A stretch of DNA of 64,000 nucleotides, from the NCBI GenBank assembly GCA_050944685.1, contig JBMNRP010000014.1:1-64000 (forward strand), in the 5' to 3' direction. The stretch comes from CADBRN01 sp050944685. Its GTDB lineage: Bacteria > Bacillota > Clostridia > Lachnospirales > Lachnospiraceae. Positions 33,669 to 42,939 of the stretch are shown here, one piece after another. The first letter of the stretch is position 1. Each line of letters starts with the position of its first letter. Under the pieces are notes generated by a model, which was not told the DNA's origin, made no database searches, and was given only the letters and a program-made list of their open reading frames with translations. Position numbers and translations under genes: made by a program.

Positions 33669-36089
33669 ATGGCAGAAGCGTTCAACCATAAAGCCATTGA
33701 AAAAAAATGGCGTGAAAACTGGGAAAAGAATCCGATCAATGTAGAGGATGGAAAAAAACCGAAATATTACTGTCTGGATATGTTTCCGTATCCGTCCGGC
33801 AACGGACTTCATGTCGGTCACTGGAGAGGATACGTCATTTCGGATGTGTGGAGCCGCTACAAGATGATGCACGGGTATTACCTGATTCATCCGATGGGCT
33901 GGGACGCATTCGGTCTGCCGGCGGAGAACTACGCGATCAAGATGGGCATTCATCCGGCGATCTCAACCGCGGAAAATGTTAAAAACATCAAGAGACAGAT
34001 CAATCAGATCGGCGCGATCTATGACTGGGACCGCGAGGTCAACACCACCGACCCGGACTTTTACAAGTGGACGCAGTGGATCTTCGTGCAGATGTTCAAG
34101 CACGGACTGGCCTACGAGAAGGAGTTTCCGATCAATTGGTGCCCGTCCTGCAAGACCGGTCTGGCTAATGAAGAGGTTGTCAACGGACGATGCGAGCGCT
34201 GCGGCGCCGAGGTGACGAAGAAGAACATGCGTCAGTGGATGCTGAAGATCACCGATTACGCGGATCGTCTGCTGGAAGGACTGGATCGCCTCGACTGGCC
34301 GGAGAAAGTCAAAAAGATGCAGCGCGACTGGATCGGGAAGTCCTACGGAGCCGAGGTCAATTTTCCGGTGGACGGAAGAAATGAAAAGATCACCGTCTAC
34401 ACCACCAGACCGGATACGCTGTACGGAGCCACTTTCATGGTTCTCTCGCCGGAACACGCTCTGGCCGCGGACCTGGCGACGCCGGATCACAGGGATGAGG
34501 TGGACAAATATATTTACGACGCCAGCATGAAGTCCAACGTGGACCGCATGCAGTCGAAGGAAAAGACAGGCGTGTTCACCGGAAGCTACGCGGTGAATCC
34601 CTTAAATAACAAGAAGATTCCGATCTGGCTTTCCGATTACGTTCTGGCTGACTACGGAACCGGAGCCATTATGTGCGTCCCGGCTCATGACGACCGTGAC
34701 TTTGAGTTCGCAAAAAAGTTCGGTCTGCCGATTATTCAGGTTATCTCTAAGGACGGAAAAGAAATTCCGGATATGAAGGAAGCTTATACCGAGGCATCCG
34801 GCGTGATGATCAATTCCGGGGAGTGGAACGGACTGCAGTCCTCCGAGCTGAAAGAAAAAGCTCCGGAAATCATTGAGAAAAAGGGATTCGGGAAAAAGAC
34901 CGTCAATTACAAGCTGCGTGACTGGGTTTTTTCCAGACAGCGCTACTGGGGAGAGCCGATCCCGATCATCCATTGCCCGCACTGCGGAAATGTCCCGGTG
35001 CCGGAAGAGGAGCTTCCGCTCCGTCTGCCGGATGTGGAGAAATACGAGCCGACCGGAACCGGAGAGTCGCCGCTGGCGGCCATCGATTCCTGGGTGAACT
35101 GCAAGTGTCCGGTCTGCGGCGCGGACGCGAAGCGCGAGACGAACACGATGCCCCAGTGGGCGGGTTCTTCCTGGTATTTCCTCCGCTACGTGGACAATAA
35201 AAACGACAAGGAGCTGGTATCCCGGGAAAAAGCGGATAAATATCTGCCGGTGGACATGTACATCGGAGGCGTGGAGCACGCGGTTCTTCATCTGCTCTAT
35301 TCCCGTTTCTGGACGAAGTTCCTGTACGACATCGGAGTGATCGGATTCGACGAGCCATTCACGAAGCTGTTCAACCAGGGAATGATCACCGGCAAAAACG
35401 GTATCAAGATGAGCAAATCCAAGGGAAATGTCATCAGCCCGGATGATCTGGTCAATGATTACGGCTGCGATTCGCTGCGTCTGTATGAGATGTTCGTCGG
35501 ACCGCCGGAGCTGGATGCCGAGTGGGATGACCGCGGAATCGAAGGCGTTAACCGCTTCCTCCGCCGTTTCTGGACGCTCGCCCTGGACAGTCTGGAAGCG
35601 GATGTCAAGGCGACCCCGGAGATGATCAAGATCCGGCATCAGCTGACCCGCGACGTCACGTCCCGCATTGAGAGCTTCAGTCTGAACACGGCTGTGGCCG
35701 CTTTCATGGAATACAACAACCGCCTGATCTCGCTTGCGAAAGAGACCGGGGGGATCGACCATGAGACAATCGAGACTTTCGCCCAGCTGCTCTCGCCGTT
35801 TGCTCCGCACATCGCGGAGGAGATCTGGGAGAGATACGGACACAAAGACAGTATTTTCCATTCCGAGTGGCCGACGTATTCCGAGGAAGCGATGAAGGAA
35901 GATACCATCAGGCTTCCGGTTCAGATCAACGGAAAGACCAGGACGGTCATCGAAGTACCGGCCGAAATCAGCAGGGATGAGGCGATCGCAAAGGCAAAAG
36001 AGGCTGTGGCGAACCGGCTCACCGGAACCATCGTAAAGGAAATCTATGTGCCGGGAAAAATCATCAACCTTGTGCAGAAAAACAAATAA
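33669..36089 (+). CDS. leuS: Leucyl-tRNA synthetase
   Basis: A class Ia aminoacyl-tRNA synthetase charging tRNA-Leu. The HIGH-type motif is in PYPSGNGLHVGHWRGY (residues ~38-53). The editing insertion domain follows (VYTTRPDTLYGATFMVLSPE, the hydrolytic site). The KMSKS loop is IKMSKSKGNVISPDD, and the C-terminal domain ends GKIINLVQKNK. The length of 806 residues is normal for bacterial LeuS. GGAGG precedes the ATG. The substrate tRNA-Leu(AAG) is encoded in this window at 13667. Confidence 0.97.
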   Translation: MAEAFNHKAIEKKWRENWEKNPINVEDGKKPKYYCLDMFPYPSGNGLHVGHWRGYVISDVWSRYKMMHGYYLIHPMGWDAFGLPAENYAIKMGIHPAISTAENVKNIKRQINQIGAIYDWDREVNTTDPDFYKWTQWIFVQMFKHGLAYEKEFPINWCPSCKTGLANEEVVNGRCERCGAEVTKKNMRQWMLKITDYADRLLEGLDRLDWPEKVKKMQRDWIGKSYGAEVNFPVDGRNEKITVYTTRPDTLYGATFMVLSPEHALAADLATPDHRDEVDKYIYDASMKSNVDRMQSKEKTGVFTGSYAVNPLNNKKIPIWLSDYVLADYGTGAIMCVPAHDDRDFEFAKKFGLPIIQVISKDGKEIPDMKEAYTEASGVMINSGEWNGLQSSELKEKAPEIIEKKGFGKKTVNYKLRDWVFSRQRYWGEPIPIIHCPHCGNVPVPEEELPLRLPDVEKYEPTGTGESPLAAIDSWVNCKCPVCGADAKRETNTMPQWAGSSWYFLRYVDNKNDKELVSREKADKYLPVDMYIGGVEHAVLHLLYSRFWTKFLYDIGVIGFDEPFTKLFNQGMITGKNGIKMSKSKGNVISPDDLVNDYGCDSLRLYEMFVGPPELDAEWDDRGIEGVNRFLRRFWTLALDSLEADVKATPEMIKIRHQLTRDVTSRIESFSLNTAVAAFMEYNNRLISLAKETGGIDHETIETFAQLLSPFAPHIAEEIWERYGHKDSIFHSEWPTYSEEAMKEDTIRLPVQINGKTRTVIEVPAEISRDEAIAKAKEAVANRLTGTIVKEIYVPGKIINLVQKNK

Positions 36090-37389
36090 GATTTTAATCG
36101 TCGGAGGCGGCGCGGCCGGTTTGGCCGCAGCCGTCTTTTCGGCTGAAACGGGATGTGATGTCGAGATCTTCGAGCAGAACGAGAAGCTCGGGAAAAAGCT
36201 CTATATCACGGGAAAGGGCAGATGCAATTTTACCAACAACTGCCCTCCGGAAGATTTTCTTTCCCACATCGTCTCGAACCCGCGCTTTCTGTACAGCTCA
36301 TTCGGAGGGTTTTCCAATCAGGACGCGATCCGTTTTTTTGAATCCGCGGGAATGAAGGTGAAGGAGGAGAGAGGAGGCCGGATGTTTCCCGCCTCGGATC
36401 ACGCTTCCGACGTCACAAAAGCGCTCGAACGCCGTCTTTGTGAGCTCGGTGTCCGGATCCGTCTGAACACCAGGGTCTCGGGTATCCTGTACGATGATGA
36501 GATGCGGGATCCGGAGGAAAAAGACGGTGGGGAAGCTCCTTTGCATGAACGCCGGAAAAGAGCGAGGGGCCTTCTCCTCTCGGACGGGACGAAGGTCTCC
36601 GGGGACGCGGTTATCGTCGCAACGGGCGGTCTTTCCTACCCGGCGACCGGATCTACCGGAGACGGGCTTCGGTTTGCCGAGGCGGCGGGGCTTGATGTCA
36701 CGGAGACGCGGCCGGCGCTCGTCCCGCTTCTTGCGAAGGAAGATTATATTCCGGAGATGCAGGGACTTTCTCTCCGGAATGTGACGCTTCATATCCGATA
36801 CGGGAAAAAGAAGGAGTACCGTGAGTTCGGGGAAATGCTTTTCACCCACGAGGGCGTGAGCGGGCCGCTCGTATTATCCGCCAGCTCCGTGATCGGAAAG
36901 GAGCTGGAAAAAGGCGAGTTTTCCGCCTGGATCGACCTGAAACCCGCCCTTTCGGATGAACAGCTCGACGCGAGGCTCGTCCGCGAATTTGAATCGGCCG
37001 GAAATAAAGAACTGAAGAACGTCATCGCTTCGCTGCTTCCCGCAAAGATGCGTCCGGTTTTCCTGAGAATCGCAGGGATCTCCGGAGAGAAGCGGGCACG
37101 CGAGATCACGAAAAAGGAACGGAACCGTCTTCTGGAATGCCTCCGGAGATTTCCGTTTACCATCACCGGAAGCGGAACCTTCCGCGAGGCGATCATTACC
37201 CAGGGCGGTGTCTCCGTGAAGGAGATCAACCCGAAGACGATGGAATGCAAAAAGATTCCCGGGCTGTTTTTTGCCGGAGAGGTTCTCGATGTCGACGGGC
37301 TGACCGGCGGATTCAATCTTCAGATCGCCTGGACGACCGCTCACGCGGCGGCGCTCGGGGCTTCATCCTCAGGGGAAGGCCACGGATAA
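36046..37389 (+). CDS. NAD(P)/FAD-dependent oxidoreductase, HI0933/BaiN-like flavoprotein
   Basis: A 447-residue flavoprotein. The N-terminal dinucleotide fold has ILIVGGGAAGLAAAVFSAE, followed by GKKLYITGKGRCNFTNN, the hallmark of the HI0933 family. The C-terminal FAD segment contains GLFFAGEVLDVDGLTGGFNLQ. BaiN of bile-acid-converting clostridia belongs here, but the substrate of this protein cannot be told from sequence, and most family members are uncharacterised. The ATG at 36046 has AAAGGA upstream and overlaps leuS by 44 bp; a TTG at 36070 is an alternative. Confidence 0.88.
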   Translation: MCREKSSTLCRKTNKILIVGGGAAGLAAAVFSAETGCDVEIFEQNEKLGKKLYITGKGRCNFTNNCPPEDFLSHIVSNPRFLYSSFGGFSNQDAIRFFESAGMKVKEERGGRMFPASDHASDVTKALERRLCELGVRIRLNTRVSGILYDDEMRDPEEKDGGEAPLHERRKRARGLLLSDGTKVSGDAVIVATGGLSYPATGSTGDGLRFAEAAGLDVTETRPALVPLLAKEDYIPEMQGLSLRNVTLHIRYGKKKEYREFGEMLFTHEGVSGPLVLSASSVIGKELEKGEFSAWIDLKPALSDEQLDARLVREFESAGNKELKNVIASLLPAKMRPVFLRIAGISGEKRAREITKKERNRLLECLRRFPFTITGSGTFREAIITQGGVSVKEINPKTMECKKIPGLFFAGEVLDVDGLTGGFNLQIAWTTAHAAALGASSSGEGHG

Positions 37390-37481
37390 AGATATGGCGG
37401 AGCAAGACGGAACGGGGAGAAAAAGACATGGACGGGCCGGCGGAAAAACGGCTGACGGATTTATGCAGAACGGAGAATAAC

Positions 37482-38159
37482 ATGACAAGAAAAATTGCCA
37501 TTGACGGCCCGGCAGGAGCCGGAAAAAGCACAATCGCGCGGAAAGTCGCGGACCGGCTGGGCTTTATCTATATTGACACCGGAGCAATGTACCGGACGGT
37601 AGCGCTGAATATCCTCCGGTGCGGTGAGAATCCGGAAGATGAGGTGGGTTCCAGCCGCGCTCTGAAATATACGGATATTGTCCTGGAAAATGAAAAGGGA
37701 AATCAGAAGATTATTCTGAACGGAGAGGACGTCACGGAACAGATCCGTACGGTTGAGGTCGGAAAAGCGGCTTCTCTTTCGAGCCGCTACAGTGCGGTCC
37801 GGAAAAAGCTGACGGAGATGCAGCGGAAAATCGCCTCCGAAAAAAATGTCGTAATGGACGGCCGCGATATCGGGACGACAGTTCTTCCCGATGCCGATCT
37901 GAAGATCTACCTGACCGCGAGCGCGGAGATCCGCGCGAAGAGGAGAATGCATCAGCTCGAGGAACAGGGAGAGACGAATCTGGATCTCACCCGGATCGAG
38001 GAAGAGATCCGCGCGCGGGACAAGCAGGACATGGAACGTGAGATTTCTCCGCTGCGCAGGGCGGAGGACGCGATCCTGATCGATTCGTCCGATATGACCC
38101 TGGATGAGGTGGAGGACGCGATCATCAGCGCCTACCGGGTTCGCTGCCCAAAGTTCTGA
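37482..38159 (+). CDS. cmk: Cytidylate kinase
   Basis: Phosphorylates CMP and dCMP. The P-loop DGPAGAGKSTIARKVA is at residues ~8-23, then IDTGAMYRTVAL, DGRDIGTTVLPDAD, and the lid RRMHQLEEQGE. At 225 residues it is the standard length. ATG 37482 follows GGAG (37472-37475) and starts the conserved MTRKIAIDG; an in-frame ATG at 37428 with GGGGAG upstream would add 18 residues and cannot be excluded. The cmk-ispH-rpsA order is common in Clostridia. Confidence 0.96.
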   Translation: MTRKIAIDGPAGAGKSTIARKVADRLGFIYIDTGAMYRTVALNILRCGENPEDEVGSSRALKYTDIVLENEKGNQKIILNGEDVTEQIRTVEVGKAASLSSRYSAVRKKLTEMQRKIASEKNVVMDGRDIGTTVLPDADLKIYLTASAEIRAKRRMHQLEEQGETNLDLTRIEEEIRARDKQDMEREISPLRRAEDAILIDSSDMTLDEVEDAIISAYRVRCPKF

Positions 38160-38212
38160 AGTCAGATTTTATCCCGGGCCGCCGGGAAAAGGCGGCGTGT
38201 TGGAGGACAATT

Positions 38213-39061
38213 ATGAAAGTAACCGTAGCCAGAACCGCGGGGTTCTGCTTCGGAGTGAAACGCGCGGTGGACGAAGTGTTCCGGCAGATCGAATCCGGAG
38301 AGAAGCCTGTATATACGTTCGGACCGGTGATTCACAACGAGCAGGTGATGAGCGAGCTTGAGGCAAAGGGCGTCCGGGTCATCGGGAGCGAAGAAGAGCT
38401 GGAAAGCCTGTCGGGAGGAACGGTCATTATCCGTGCCCATGGCATCGGAAGAGAAACGGAGAACAGGATCCGCTCGACCGGCTGTACGATCGTCGACGCC
38501 ACCTGCCCGTTCGTCAAAAAGATCCACGGCATCGTGGATCAGAAAAGCAGAGAGGGCTTTGCGGTCATCATCGCGGGGGACGCAAATCATCCCGAAGTGA
38601 GAGGAATCCGCGGGTGGGCGAACGGACCCGTTTATATTGTCTCGGAACCGGAAGAACTGGAGCGTCTCGAACTGCCCGCGGGAGAGCGCGCAATTCTGGT
38701 TTCACAGACCACCTTTAATCTCCAAAAGTTTGAAGATTTGGTTGAAATATTTAAGAAAAAGCGTTATTATGGTCATGTTGTAAATACTGTCTGTAATGCT
38801 ACAGCAGAACGACAAACCGAGGCTCTGCGGATTTCCAGAACAGTGGATGCGATGCTTGTAATTGGCGGAAAGAACAGTTCAAACACACAGAAGCTATATG
38901 AAATATGCAGGGCAAATTGCAGAAATACTTACTTTATTGAGACACTCGTTGATTTGGAAAATAAGCCTTTTCAATCATTTTGTCATGTAGGTATTACAGC
39001 AGGGGCATCCACCCCAAATCAAATAATTGAGGAGGTTCAAGAGAAACTATGTCTGAAATGA
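38213..39061 (+). CDS. ispH: 4-hydroxy-3-methylbut-2-enyl diphosphate reductase
   Basis: The last MEP-pathway enzyme, a [4Fe-4S] protein that produces IPP and DMAPP. The three cluster cysteines are C12 (TAGFCFGV), C98 (DATCPFV) and C194 (NTVCNAT), with the substrate-binding AHGIGRE and TTFNLQKF regions present. The 282-residue length is complete. The coding composition changes sharply at about codon 166: the remainder is AT-rich (for example 32% GC over 38881-38940 against 63% over 38641-38700), unlike the rest of the gene and its neighbours. In many clostridia IspH is fused to S1 domains; here the S1 gene starts within the last 13 bases in another frame. Confidence 0.95.
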   Translation: MKVTVARTAGFCFGVKRAVDEVFRQIESGEKPVYTFGPVIHNEQVMSELEAKGVRVIGSEEELESLSGGTVIIRAHGIGRETENRIRSTGCTIVDATCPFVKKIHGIVDQKSREGFAVIIAGDANHPEVRGIRGWANGPVYIVSEPEELERLELPAGERAILVSQTTFNLQKFEDLVEIFKKKRYYGHVVNTVCNATAERQTEALRISRTVDAMLVIGGKNSSNTQKLYEICRANCRNTYFIETLVDLENKPFQSFCHVGITAGASTPNQIIEEVQEKLCLK

Positions 39062-40224
39062 GTTTTGACCAGATGCTGGACGAAACATTCAAAACGATTC
39101 ACAACGGTGAAGTTGTAGAGGGAACGGTCCTCTCGGTGAAGCCGGATGAAATCATTTTGAATATCGGCTACAAGTCAGATGGCATCCTCACGAGGAACGA
39201 ATATTCTAACGATAATTCTCTGGACCTGACGACCGTCGTAAAAGAAGGAGATACGATGGAAGTCAAGGTCATGAAGGTGAATGACGGGGATGGACAGGTT
39301 CTTCTGACTTACAAGCGTCTTCAGGCTGAAAGAGGAAATAAAAAGCTCGAGGAAGCGTTTGAAAATCACACGGTTCTGAAAGCAAAGGTTGTGCGTGTTC
39401 TGAACGGCGGACTTTCCGTTACGGTTGACGGTGCGAGAGTTTTCATCCCGGCCAGCCTGGTCTCCGACGTGTATGAGCGCGATCTGAATAAATATAAAGA
39501 TCAGGAAATCGAGTTTGTCATTATTGAGTTTAATCCGAAGAGAAGAAGAATCATCGGAGACCGCAAGCAGCTGATCGTTGCGGAAAAGGAAAAAATGAAA
39601 GAGGAGCTCTTCTCCCGAATCGCCGTCGGCGACAAGATAGAGGGCACCGTAAAGAATATCACGGATTTCGGCGCGTTTGTCGATCTCGGCGGAGCGGACG
39701 GACTGCTTCATATCAGCGAGATGTCCTGGGGACGCGTAGATAATCCGAAGACCTTCCTGAAGGTCGGACAGAAGCTCACGGTTCTGATCAAGGACATCAA
39801 GGGCGACCGTATCGCGCTCTCCCTGAAGTTCCCGGAGGAGAACCCGTGGATCAACGCGGGCGAGAAGTACGCGGTCGGAAATATCGTGACCGGAAAGGTT
39901 GCCCGCATGACCGATTTCGGAGCGTTTGTCGAGCTGGAGCCGGGTGTGGATGCACTGCTTCATGTTTCTCAGATCTCCAAAGAGCGTATCGACAAGCCGT
40001 CGGATGTTCTGACGGTCGGTCAGGAGATTACCGCGAAGATTGTTTCCTTCAATGGGGAGGAAAAGAAGATTTCTCTCTCGACCAAAGTGCTTGAGAATGA
40101 GGATATCGCTCCGGCAGCAAAGGAAGAGGCACCGGAAGCCGAGGCTCCGGAAGAAACACCTGCTCCCGCAGAGGAAGCTCCTGCTGAGACGGATGCCGCA
40201 GAGGAAGCTCCTGCGGAAGAGTAA
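39049..40224 (+). CDS. rpsA: S1 RNA-binding domain protein (ribosomal protein S1-like)
   Basis: Four S1 (OB-fold) repeats fill residues ~15-355; the third and fourth are clearest (GDKIEGTVKNITDFGAFVDLGGADGLLHIS and GNIVTGKVARMTDFGAFVELEPG). The last ~40 residues are an acidic Ala/Glu/Pro repeat (APEAEAPEETPAPAEEAPAE). The four-repeat form is usual for Firmicutes and shorter than the six-repeat E. coli S1. It overlaps the ispH stop by 13 bp and ends at a terminator. A role in mRNA binding on the ribosome is inferred. Confidence 0.93.
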   Translation: MSEMSFDQMLDETFKTIHNGEVVEGTVLSVKPDEIILNIGYKSDGILTRNEYSNDNSLDLTTVVKEGDTMEVKVMKVNDGDGQVLLTYKRLQAERGNKKLEEAFENHTVLKAKVVRVLNGGLSVTVDGARVFIPASLVSDVYERDLNKYKDQEIEFVIIEFNPKRRRIIGDRKQLIVAEKEKMKEELFSRIAVGDKIEGTVKNITDFGAFVDLGGADGLLHISEMSWGRVDNPKTFLKVGQKLTVLIKDIKGDRIALSLKFPEENPWINAGEKYAVGNIVTGKVARMTDFGAFVELEPGVDALLHVSQISKERIDKPSDVLTVGQEITAKIVSFNGEEKKISLSTKVLENEDIAPAAKEEAPEAEAPEETPAPAEEAPAETDAAEEAPAEE

Positions 40225-40244
40225 TATTTTGTTCAGAGTTATAC

Positions 40245-40274
40245 CGAAGGCGGTCTCGTTTGAGGCCGCCTTCG
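40245..40274 (+). terminator. Terminator between rpsA and the YprB-like gene
   Basis: CGAAGGCGG (40245-40253) pairs with CCGCCTTCG (40266-40274). The following sequence, GTTGTATG, is a poor T tract. It sits between convergent genes and could serve both strands. Confidence 0.65.
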
Positions 40275-40296
40275 TTGTATGTGAAGGTTCGGCATT

Positions 40297-41412
40297 TTAT
40301 TTGTGGAAGATCAGACGGTTCAGGAAATCCGTGACATAGATCGATAATGAGGACTGATCCCCGAAAGGAAGGCGATATCCGTCGTTTTTTTTGATCTGGA
40401 AATACTCCATCTCATCGCGGAAGGATTTCCGGAAAGACGGACGGATTCGGTTTTTGGGCTGGGGAAGGAAAATTCCCTCCGCTTTCTGGTAGCAGTTTTC
40501 CGCTTTCGCCCGGACGCGGAATTCCGGATCGACGAACGCGCCGACGCTTTTGTGGATAGCTTCGTCTTCCTCCGGCAGATAGTAATAATTTTTGTAGTCG
40601 GGGAAGAAATGCTTCAGCTTTCCCCGGAAAGAACGGATGTCCAGAGAGGCGGAGCAGCCTTCCCATGAGAACGAGCTGTACGCATCCTCGAGATGAATCG
40701 GGAGGGGTGCGTCGTAGGAGGTCTGAATCGAAAAATGAAAGAGCCCGGGGTCCGGCCTGTAGACGGCTTCGGTCACCTCGTAATCCCCGCTGAAGAACGA
40801 GGACAAGCCCGTCAGTGAATAGATCGGCAGCATGTTGGTGACATCCTCCGCGTTGTGCAGAAGAAGGGTGTCCAGCAGCTTTTCGCTCCGGTTTCCGAGG
40901 TAGCTCTCATAGACATCGATCAGCTCTTTTCCGGAAAATTCATCCTTCCGTGTCAGCCCCATTGCCTTTTCAATGTCCTTCTGCTTCATTCCGTCTGTGT
41001 GCAGAAGCTTCTGGTACGGGCGCAGCGTCCGGTAGAGGTCGATCGTTTCGGTCGGGGAAAAGCGGGAAAACGGGTTCGGAATATCATAAAAGCTGTATTT
41101 CTTTGAGAGATAGGGGATGTCGAAGGAGGAACCGTTGTAGTGGATCAGCACTTTCGCGTGTTCCAGCATGCAGTCGGAGAGTGCGTGGAGCAGGTCCTCC
41201 TCCCGGGACGGGGCGTCGAGGAAAAACTGGCGCAGCTTCCACTTTTTTTCGCTGTTTTCCATCTCGGAAAAGGCGCATCCGATCAGGTAAAGGTGAGACC
41301 TGGCCGGGGAGAGACCGGTTGTTTCGATATCGAAAAAGAAAGCTCCTTCCGGTAAAAATTTAGAAGACTTTCTCAGTTGTTTTATGTTTATAAATAAATC
41401 CTTTAATATCAT
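40297..41412 (-). CDS. Ribonuclease H-like exonuclease, YprB family
   Basis: The 371-residue protein has a DEDD exonuclease-type fold. FFFDIETTGLSPARSHLYLIG near residue 25 carries the first metal-binding Asp/Glu, VLIHYNGSSFDIPYL the second, and LLLHNAEDVTNMLPIY the third. This matches the YprB_RNaseH-like domain; the C-terminal ~150 residues have no clear family. A role in DNA or RNA processing is likely, but the substrate is unknown. It is divergent from the rnf operon. Confidence 0.85.
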   Translation of the reverse strand: MILKDLFINIKQLRKSSKFLPEGAFFFDIETTGLSPARSHLYLIGCAFSEMENSEKKWKLRQFFLDAPSREEDLLHALSDCMLEHAKVLIHYNGSSFDIPYLSKKYSFYDIPNPFSRFSPTETIDLYRTLRPYQKLLHTDGMKQKDIEKAMGLTRKDEFSGKELIDVYESYLGNRSEKLLDTLLLHNAEDVTNMLPIYSLTGLSSFFSGDYEVTEAVYRPDPGLFHFSIQTSYDAPLPIHLEDAYSSFSWEGCSASLDIRSFRGKLKHFFPDYKNYYYLPEEDEAIHKSVGAFVDPEFRVRAKAENCYQKAEGIFLPQPKNRIRPSFRKSFRDEMEYFQIKKNDGYRLPFGDQSSLSIYVTDFLNRLIFHK

Positions 41413-41441
41413 TGAAAACTTTTGTCCGCGAATGATATACT
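41412..41441 (+). promoter_or_regulatory. Promoter of the rnf operon
   Basis: TTGAAA (41412-41417) and TATACT (41436-41441) with 18-nt spacing. It implies a leader of about 150 nt before rnfC. Confidence 0.65.
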
Positions 41442-41474
41442 GTTCTTATTGATTTTGCATCGACGGTCACAATA

Positions 41475-41579
41475 GCCGGAAAAGGGCTTTGCGGCCGGCT
41501 TTGAAAGGTGCGGCGCGTTTGCGCTGTGCACGAGCTTGCAGCGGGGCCTTCTGTGATAAAAATCTTATCACGAAACCCC
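41475..41579 (+). promoter_or_regulatory. Structured 5' leader of the rnf operon
   Basis: Several inverted repeats lie between the promoter and the ribosome binding site: GCCGG/CCGGC (41475-41479 with 41495-41499), and a nested hairpin with outer GGGG/CCCC (41543-41546 with 41576-41579) and inner GTGATAA/TTATCAC (41553-41559 with 41565-41571). The hairpin ends 10 nt before AGGAGGT. I do not recognise a known riboswitch. Confidence 0.4.
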
Positions 41580-41602
41580 ATATATTTCCAGGAGGTGTTG
41601 TG

Positions 41603-42922
41603 ATGGGTTTTCTGACGTTTAAAGGCGGCGTCCATCCGGATGATGGAAAAAGCCTTTCGAAGGATCAGGCCATCCAGACTGTCGAAGCAGGGGATAAGCT
41701 TTATTTCTCTGTTTCCCAGCATATCGGAGCCCCGGCTAAGCCGATCGTGGAAAAAGGCGATCACGTTCTGCGCGGGCAGATGATTGCCGAGGCGGGAGGA
41801 TTTGTCTCTGCGCCCGTGTTTTCCAGTGTCTCCGGTACGGTAGCGGGTATTGAGAAAAAACGTATGCCCGCCGGCAATCTGATGGACTGCATTGTCGTAG
41901 AAAATGACCGGAAATATGAAGAGATCGAATACGATCAGACAGACTGGCACAGTCTGTCAAAAGAGGAGGTCCTCGAGCGGATCAAAAACGGCGGAGTCGT
42001 CGGGATGGGCGGTGCCGGTTTCCCGACTCACGTGAAGCTCTCCCCGAAGGATCCGGATAAAATCGATTTTATTCAGGTGAACGGTGCCGAGTGTGAACCT
42101 TATCTGACAAGCGATTACCGCATGATGATAGAGCATCCGGACCGCGTCGCGGAAGGCCTGCGCATCATGCTGAGTCTCTTCCCGCACGCAAAGGGTCAGA
42201 TCTGCATTGAGAACAACAAGATGGACTGCGTCGAGAAGATGAAGGCAGCCACTTCCGGAGATTCCAATATCGAAGTGCACGTCATGAAGACGAAGTACCC
42301 GCAGGGAGCCGAGCGTATGCTCATCTTCGCGAATACCGGCCGTGCCATCAATTCCTCCATGCTTCCGGCGGACGCCGGATGTATCGTGGACAATGTCGGA
42401 ACGGTGTGTGCGGTATACGAGGCGGTCGCTCTCGGAAAACCGCTCATGGAGCGCATCGTGACCGTGACCGGCGATGCCGCGAATAAGCCGGGCAATTTCC
42501 TCACTCCGACCGGCATGCTGTTTTCCGAGGTGATCGAGCAGGCAGGAGGCCTGAAGGACGGCTATGAAAAGCTGATTTCCGGCGGCCCGATGATGGGATT
42601 TTCCGTCTTTACCACGGAGATTCCGATTACGAAGACTTCCGGCGGAATTCTCGCGATGATGAAGGACGAAGTCGCCGCGGCGGAGCCCTCCGCATGCATC
42701 AACTGCGGGCGCTGCGTATCCGCCTGTCCGGAGCATCTGATTCCGACGAGACTTGCGGTTTACGCAGACCACAACGACAAAAAGCGGTTCCTGGCCGGAG
42801 ACGGCATGGAGTGCTGCGAGTGCGGTTCCTGCACGTTTGTATGTCCTGCCAAGAGACAGCTGGCTCAGTCGATCAAGTCGATGAGAAAGATCTGTCTGGC
42901 GGACAGAAAGAAAAAGAAATAA
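41603..42922 (+). CDS. rnfC: Electron transport complex subunit RnfC
   Basis: The peripheral NADH-facing subunit of the Rnf complex, which couples ferredoxin oxidation and NAD+ reduction to ion pumping. The NAD/FMN-binding region includes GMGGAGFPTHVKL and VNGAECEPYLTSD. Two [4Fe-4S] motifs are at the C terminus: CINCGRCVSACPEHLIP and CCECGSCTFVCPAKRQL. The ATG at 41603 follows AGGAGGT (41590-41596). At 439 residues it has the usual length of compact clostridial RnfC. First gene of rnfCDGEAB. Confidence 0.95.
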   Translation: MGFLTFKGGVHPDDGKSLSKDQAIQTVEAGDKLYFSVSQHIGAPAKPIVEKGDHVLRGQMIAEAGGFVSAPVFSSVSGTVAGIEKKRMPAGNLMDCIVVENDRKYEEIEYDQTDWHSLSKEEVLERIKNGGVVGMGGAGFPTHVKLSPKDPDKIDFIQVNGAECEPYLTSDYRMMIEHPDRVAEGLRIMLSLFPHAKGQICIENNKMDCVEKMKAATSGDSNIEVHVMKTKYPQGAERMLIFANTGRAINSSMLPADAGCIVDNVGTVCAVYEAVALGKPLMERIVTVTGDAANKPGNFLTPTGMLFSEVIEQAGGLKDGYEKLISGGPMMGFSVFTTEIPITKTSGGILAMMKDEVAAAEPSACINCGRCVSACPEHLIPTRLAVYADHNDKKRFLAGDGMECCECGSCTFVCPAKRQLAQSIKSMRKICLADRKKKK

Positions 42923-42939
42923 GGCGGAGGTGAGTTCGA

